The position numbers and the translations under genes were made by a program. A DNA stretch of 64,000 nucleotides from Palsa-147 sp036513895. GTDB taxonomy: Bacteria > Acidobacteriota > Terriglobia > Acidiferrales > UBA7541. Under the pieces are notes generated by a model. That model did no database searches. It was not told where the DNA came from and saw only the letters and a list, made by a program, of their open reading frames with translations. The stretch is taken from contig DATBYF010000017.1 of assembly GCA_036513895.1 (NCBI GenBank), positions 121,597 to 185,596 of the forward strand. The letters run 5' to 3'. Positions 61,782 to 64,000 of this stretch are shown in pieces. The first letter of the stretch is position 1. Each line of letters opens with the position of its first letter.

Positions 61782-62215
61782 TTCTTGTCCTTCGAGCGGC
61801 GCGGAGGTTTGCCGCGTGAGCGGAAGATTGCATTGTCGAGGGATACGGCACCCGCGCCAACCGCAGCTAGCGTGAAGGCCCCGACGGCGATCGCTAGAGG
61901 AAGCTCGTAGTTATGTACCGCGAGAGCACTTCCTTGTGGCAGGTGTACTCTCCAGATTGCGATTGCCATCTCGACAGCCAGCAAAAGGCCCGCAATCCGT
62001 GTGAATAGTCCCGCTATCAAAAGCAACCCGCCGAAAAACTCAAGAATTCCCGATATGTAAGCGAAGTAGGGGGGAAAGCCCATGTGTTGAAAAGCGGCGA
62101 TCCATTGTTGTGTATGCCCAAACAGCTTTGGATAGCCGTGACTCACAAAAATAATCCCTAAGCCGAGTCGCAAGAGCAACAGTGCGAGCGGCTTTAATTT
62201 CTCGAGAACTGGCAT
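61778..62215 (-). CDS. DoxX family membrane protein
   Basis: The 145-residue protein has four hydrophobic helices and the family pattern LLLRLGLGIIFVSHGYPKLFG, GFPPYFAYISGILEFFGGLLLIAGLFTRIAGLLLAVEMAIAIW. DoxX proteins are small membrane subunits tied to quinone or redox-stress processes. The ATG at 62215 follows GGGGGG. It is convergent with the PspC gene. Confidence 0.9.
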   Translation of the reverse strand: MPVLEKLKPLALLLLRLGLGIIFVSHGYPKLFGHTQQWIAAFQHMGFPPYFAYISGILEFFGGLLLIAGLFTRIAGLLLAVEMAIAIWRVHLPQGSALAVHNYELPLAIAVGAFTLAAVGAGAVSLDNAIFRSRGKPPRRSKDKN

Positions 62216-62322
62216 CAACCCCCCTAAGCAAGCACATCATCTAGTCGTTGAGATCAGAGAATTCTAACAGATGTCCCGCAGCACAATTCCGCGGCAATTG
62301 AATCATCTCAATTTCATCAGAG

Positions 62323-62344
62323 CCCGGAGGCTCCTGCCTCCGGG
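62323..62344. repeat. 9-bp hairpin in a 460-base gene-free stretch
   Basis: CCCGGAGGC and GCCTCCGGG flank the loop TCCT. The stretch 62216-62677 lies between the divergent DoxX and SH3-protein genes and contains no supported gene. No T-run follows the hairpin, so terminator function is doubtful. Confidence 0.45.
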
Positions 62345-62677
62345 AACTCCTTGACCCTAAACTAGCTGCAGCTTGAAACCGCGATTTTCCGCCAGCATAT
62401 TACTTCAGCAATACCGCAAAACTAGTTGTCATCCCGAACAAAGTGAATTTCGGACGGAGCGCAAGACCATTGTGGATCGCCCGGACGGCGTTGATCCATT
62501 CGCTGATGTAGAATAATTGACTCGTCTGAGGAGAAGAGTGTCCCAAGCACAGCGCATTGATGTACGCAACACGCCCGACTGTCTTTGGCAAAACGCCGTT
62601 GTCGGCAGTGTTGTCCGCTTCTCATTTCACATTTCTTCCACGCGCGCTCTTGTATTTAACTTCGGGGATGTTAGCTG

Positions 62678-63715
62678 ATGCGTCGCGTCTTCCTCGGCAT
62701 CGCCCTCCTCTCGATAGTGGCCGCACTGGCGTACTGGGGTTCGCACAGGAACCGGGCGCCACTCGAAACCGTATACGCGATCAATCGAAAAGTGACCGTG
62801 TGGAGCAGCAATGCCCAAGTTCGCGAGCCTGTTGAAACTCTCAATTTCGGTGACCGGCTCGAAATCATTAACCGCTCCGGCGACAACGCGGACGTTCGCA
62901 CGGCAACCGGAGTGGAAGGATGGATCGCAGCAAGAGAGGCGGTTTCGTCGGATATCTGGAAGCGCATGACGTTGCTTTCGACACAGGCGCGAACCATGCC
63001 CATTCAGGCGCGCGCGCATACCAAAGTCTTGAGCGCCAGTTTGCGGCTCGACCCGGGCCGCAACGGGGCGCTCATATTTCAGGTTGGACGCGACACCAAA
63101 ATCGCCATTCTTGCGCGAAGAGTTCTAGATGTGGTCAAGCCTGCGGCAGCGCCCAATGAAAGCAACTCCGATTCACCCGATGATGACGCCGACTCGCAAG
63201 AACCCCCAACCACCAAGAAGGAAGACTGGTTGCTCGTGCTCGCGGACGTCAAGGATGCTGGCGCAATCGCAGGATGGGTGCTCGCTCGCTTCACTCAAAT
63301 GGACCTTCCCTCGCCGTTGCCGGATTACGCCATCTCGGCAGGAATGCGCGTGTCAGCGTGGTTTCAATTAAATAGCGTGAACGATGCCTCGGGGGCGTCG
63401 AAGCCGCAGTACCTTCTATTTGGTTCGCGCGGACCCGAGGGCGACATTTGCGATTTCACTACCATGCGAGCGTACACGTGGGGCGCAAAGCGCGCGCGAT
63501 ACGAAACCGCATTCGTCGAGAGCGCTTTCTGCGGGTTAATGCCGGTTCTGGTGACGCCTGCCACGCAGCCGGGTGGTGATGCCACATTTCGCTTTCAGGC
63601 CGCCAGCGATTCAGGAAAAGAAGAACGCGTTTACCGAATGCACCAAACGATCATCCGGCGAATTGATTCAGGCCATGCGGAGCGCCATGCCAAGCGCCGG
63701 ACTCGAGGACATTAG
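62678..63715 (+). CDS. Membrane-anchored SH3-domain hypothetical protein
   Basis: The 345-residue protein has an N-terminal signal anchor (MRRVFLGIALLSIVAALAYW) and a bacterial SH3-like domain (residues 30-90: RKVTVWSSNAQVREPVETLNFGDRLEIINRSGDNADVRTATGVEGWIAAREA). A second SH3-like region appears around DTKIAILARR ... WLLVLADVKDAGAIAGWVLARF, split by an acidic insert (SDSPDDDADSQEP). It ends in a basic tail. It probably sits in the periplasm and may bind cell wall. The next gene, a lipoprotein, follows six bases later, suggesting an operon. Confidence 0.75.
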   Translation: MRRVFLGIALLSIVAALAYWGSHRNRAPLETVYAINRKVTVWSSNAQVREPVETLNFGDRLEIINRSGDNADVRTATGVEGWIAAREAVSSDIWKRMTLLSTQARTMPIQARAHTKVLSASLRLDPGRNGALIFQVGRDTKIAILARRVLDVVKPAAAPNESNSDSPDDDADSQEPPTTKKEDWLLVLADVKDAGAIAGWVLARFTQMDLPSPLPDYAISAGMRVSAWFQLNSVNDASGASKPQYLLFGSRGPEGDICDFTTMRAYTWGAKRARYETAFVESAFCGLMPVLVTPATQPGGDATFRFQAASDSGKEERVYRMHQTIIRRIDSGHAERHAKRRTRGH

Positions 63716-63721
63716 GCCCAG

Positions 63722-64000
63722 ATGACTTCGAAGCTCGCGGCGAACCCCTCATCTCACTTGGTACACCGTCGTTTTTCGCCCGCCGCGGTTTTATTGATCG
63801 CTTTGACGATTTTGGGCTGCTCTCGCGCGGAAGATACCGTCGTTGCGCAAACTCCGCCACCGCCGCCGCTGACGTTCGTGGCCGAGTGGGGAACTCACGG
63901 CCGCGAGCCAGGCCAACTCGGCCGCCCGGAATGGCTGACGACTGACTTCACGGGCAACGTTTTCATCGCCGACTCAGGCACGGGCAGCATCGAAAAGTTC
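63722..64000 (+). CDS. NHL/beta-propeller-type lipoprotein, N-terminal part (3' end outside window)
   Basis: The frame starts at ATG 63722 and runs off the window. A lipoprotein signal peptide ends at ILGC (Cys33). After a proline-rich linker, one propeller-type blade begins: EWGTHGREPGQLGRPEWLTTDFTGNVFIADSGTGSIEKF, the pattern of NHL or six-bladed beta-propeller repeats. Lipoproteins of this kind are common cell-surface binding proteins. It follows the SH3 protein gene by six bases. Confidence 0.78.
   Translation, partial: MTSKLAANPSSHLVHRRFSPAAVLLIALTILGCSRAEDTVVAQTPPPPPLTFVAEWGTHGREPGQLGRPEWLTTDFTGNVFIADSGTGSIEKF

Noticed and set aside
62323..62344. Intrinsic terminator
   Set aside because: The stem is strong but no T-run follows on either strand, and it sits between divergent genes.

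Overview
The window most resembles a chromosomal segment of an Acidobacteriota bacterium (class Terriglobia-like). This is inferred from gene content, not from a marker gene: an Oar-type TonB-dependent receptor with an N-terminal carboxypeptidase-regulatory domain, large Ig-like repeat lipoproteins, a GldA/GldF/GldG-like ABC cluster followed by a DUF4340 gene, a one-chain alpha/beta 2-oxoacid dehydrogenase E1, a MrfA/MrfB repair pair, and many small lineage-type hypothetical proteins. Coding density is high and strands alternate often. No prophage, insertion sequence or CRISPR array was seen.

Layout. 0-8 kb: end of a TPR protein, tRNA-Lys, msrB, an Ig-repeat lipoprotein and a TonB-dependent receptor. 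8-16 kb: an AbrB/Doc toxin-antitoxin pair, a sulfite-oxidase-like molybdoenzyme with a cytochrome b partner, an ECF sigma/anti-sigma pair, a MxKDx repeat protein, a single-cysteine thioredoxin-fold protein, a dicarboxylate/amino-acid symporter and an ORF broken by one TAG. 16-21 kb: the ABC/GldG/DUF4340 operon. 22-29 kb: tRNA-Gly, nucleotide-metabolism genes (deoxyribosyltransferase-like, ITP/XTPase, thymidine kinase), then gap-pgk-tpiA-secG and tRNA-Leu. 29-35 kb: a PAS histidine kinase with a degraded ATPase domain, a 2OG-Fe(II) oxygenase, psuG, a frameshifted psuK and a PuuD-like membrane protein. 35-41.5 kb: a compact histidine operon read on the minus strand (hisI-G-D-C-B-H-F-A). 41.6-47 kb: an asparaginase-type Ntn hydrolase and a cytochrome c oxidase operon with two subunit III genes. 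47-64 kb: signalling and repair genes, including REC-HD-GYP, XRE with an S24-like domain, a zinc-finger/SpoIIE phosphatase, MrfB/MrfA, fused E1, PspC, DoxX, an SH3 protein and the start of a NHL-type lipoprotein.

The most striking item is the leader of the histidine operon (about 41361-41533, minus strand). It has a near-consensus sigma70 promoter, a 22-codon leader ORF with six His codons within nine codons, and a strong intrinsic terminator just before the hisI ribosome-binding site. The leader ORF also carries a copy of the terminator's 5' arm, so an alternative pairing is possible. This is a textbook ribosome-mediated attenuator, but the leader ORF starts only a few bases from the predicted transcription start and has no Shine-Dalgarno sequence, which would be unusual. 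hisE and a histidinol-phosphatase gene are absent from the operon and must lie elsewhere.

Other points: two damaged genes (psuK and the 15.3 kb ORF) that look like single recent events or sequencing errors; an anti-sigma factor with an Ada-like metal site on its outer side; an S24-like regulator whose catalytic Ser position is Trp; and a secreted protein with three 17-residue proline-rich repeats.
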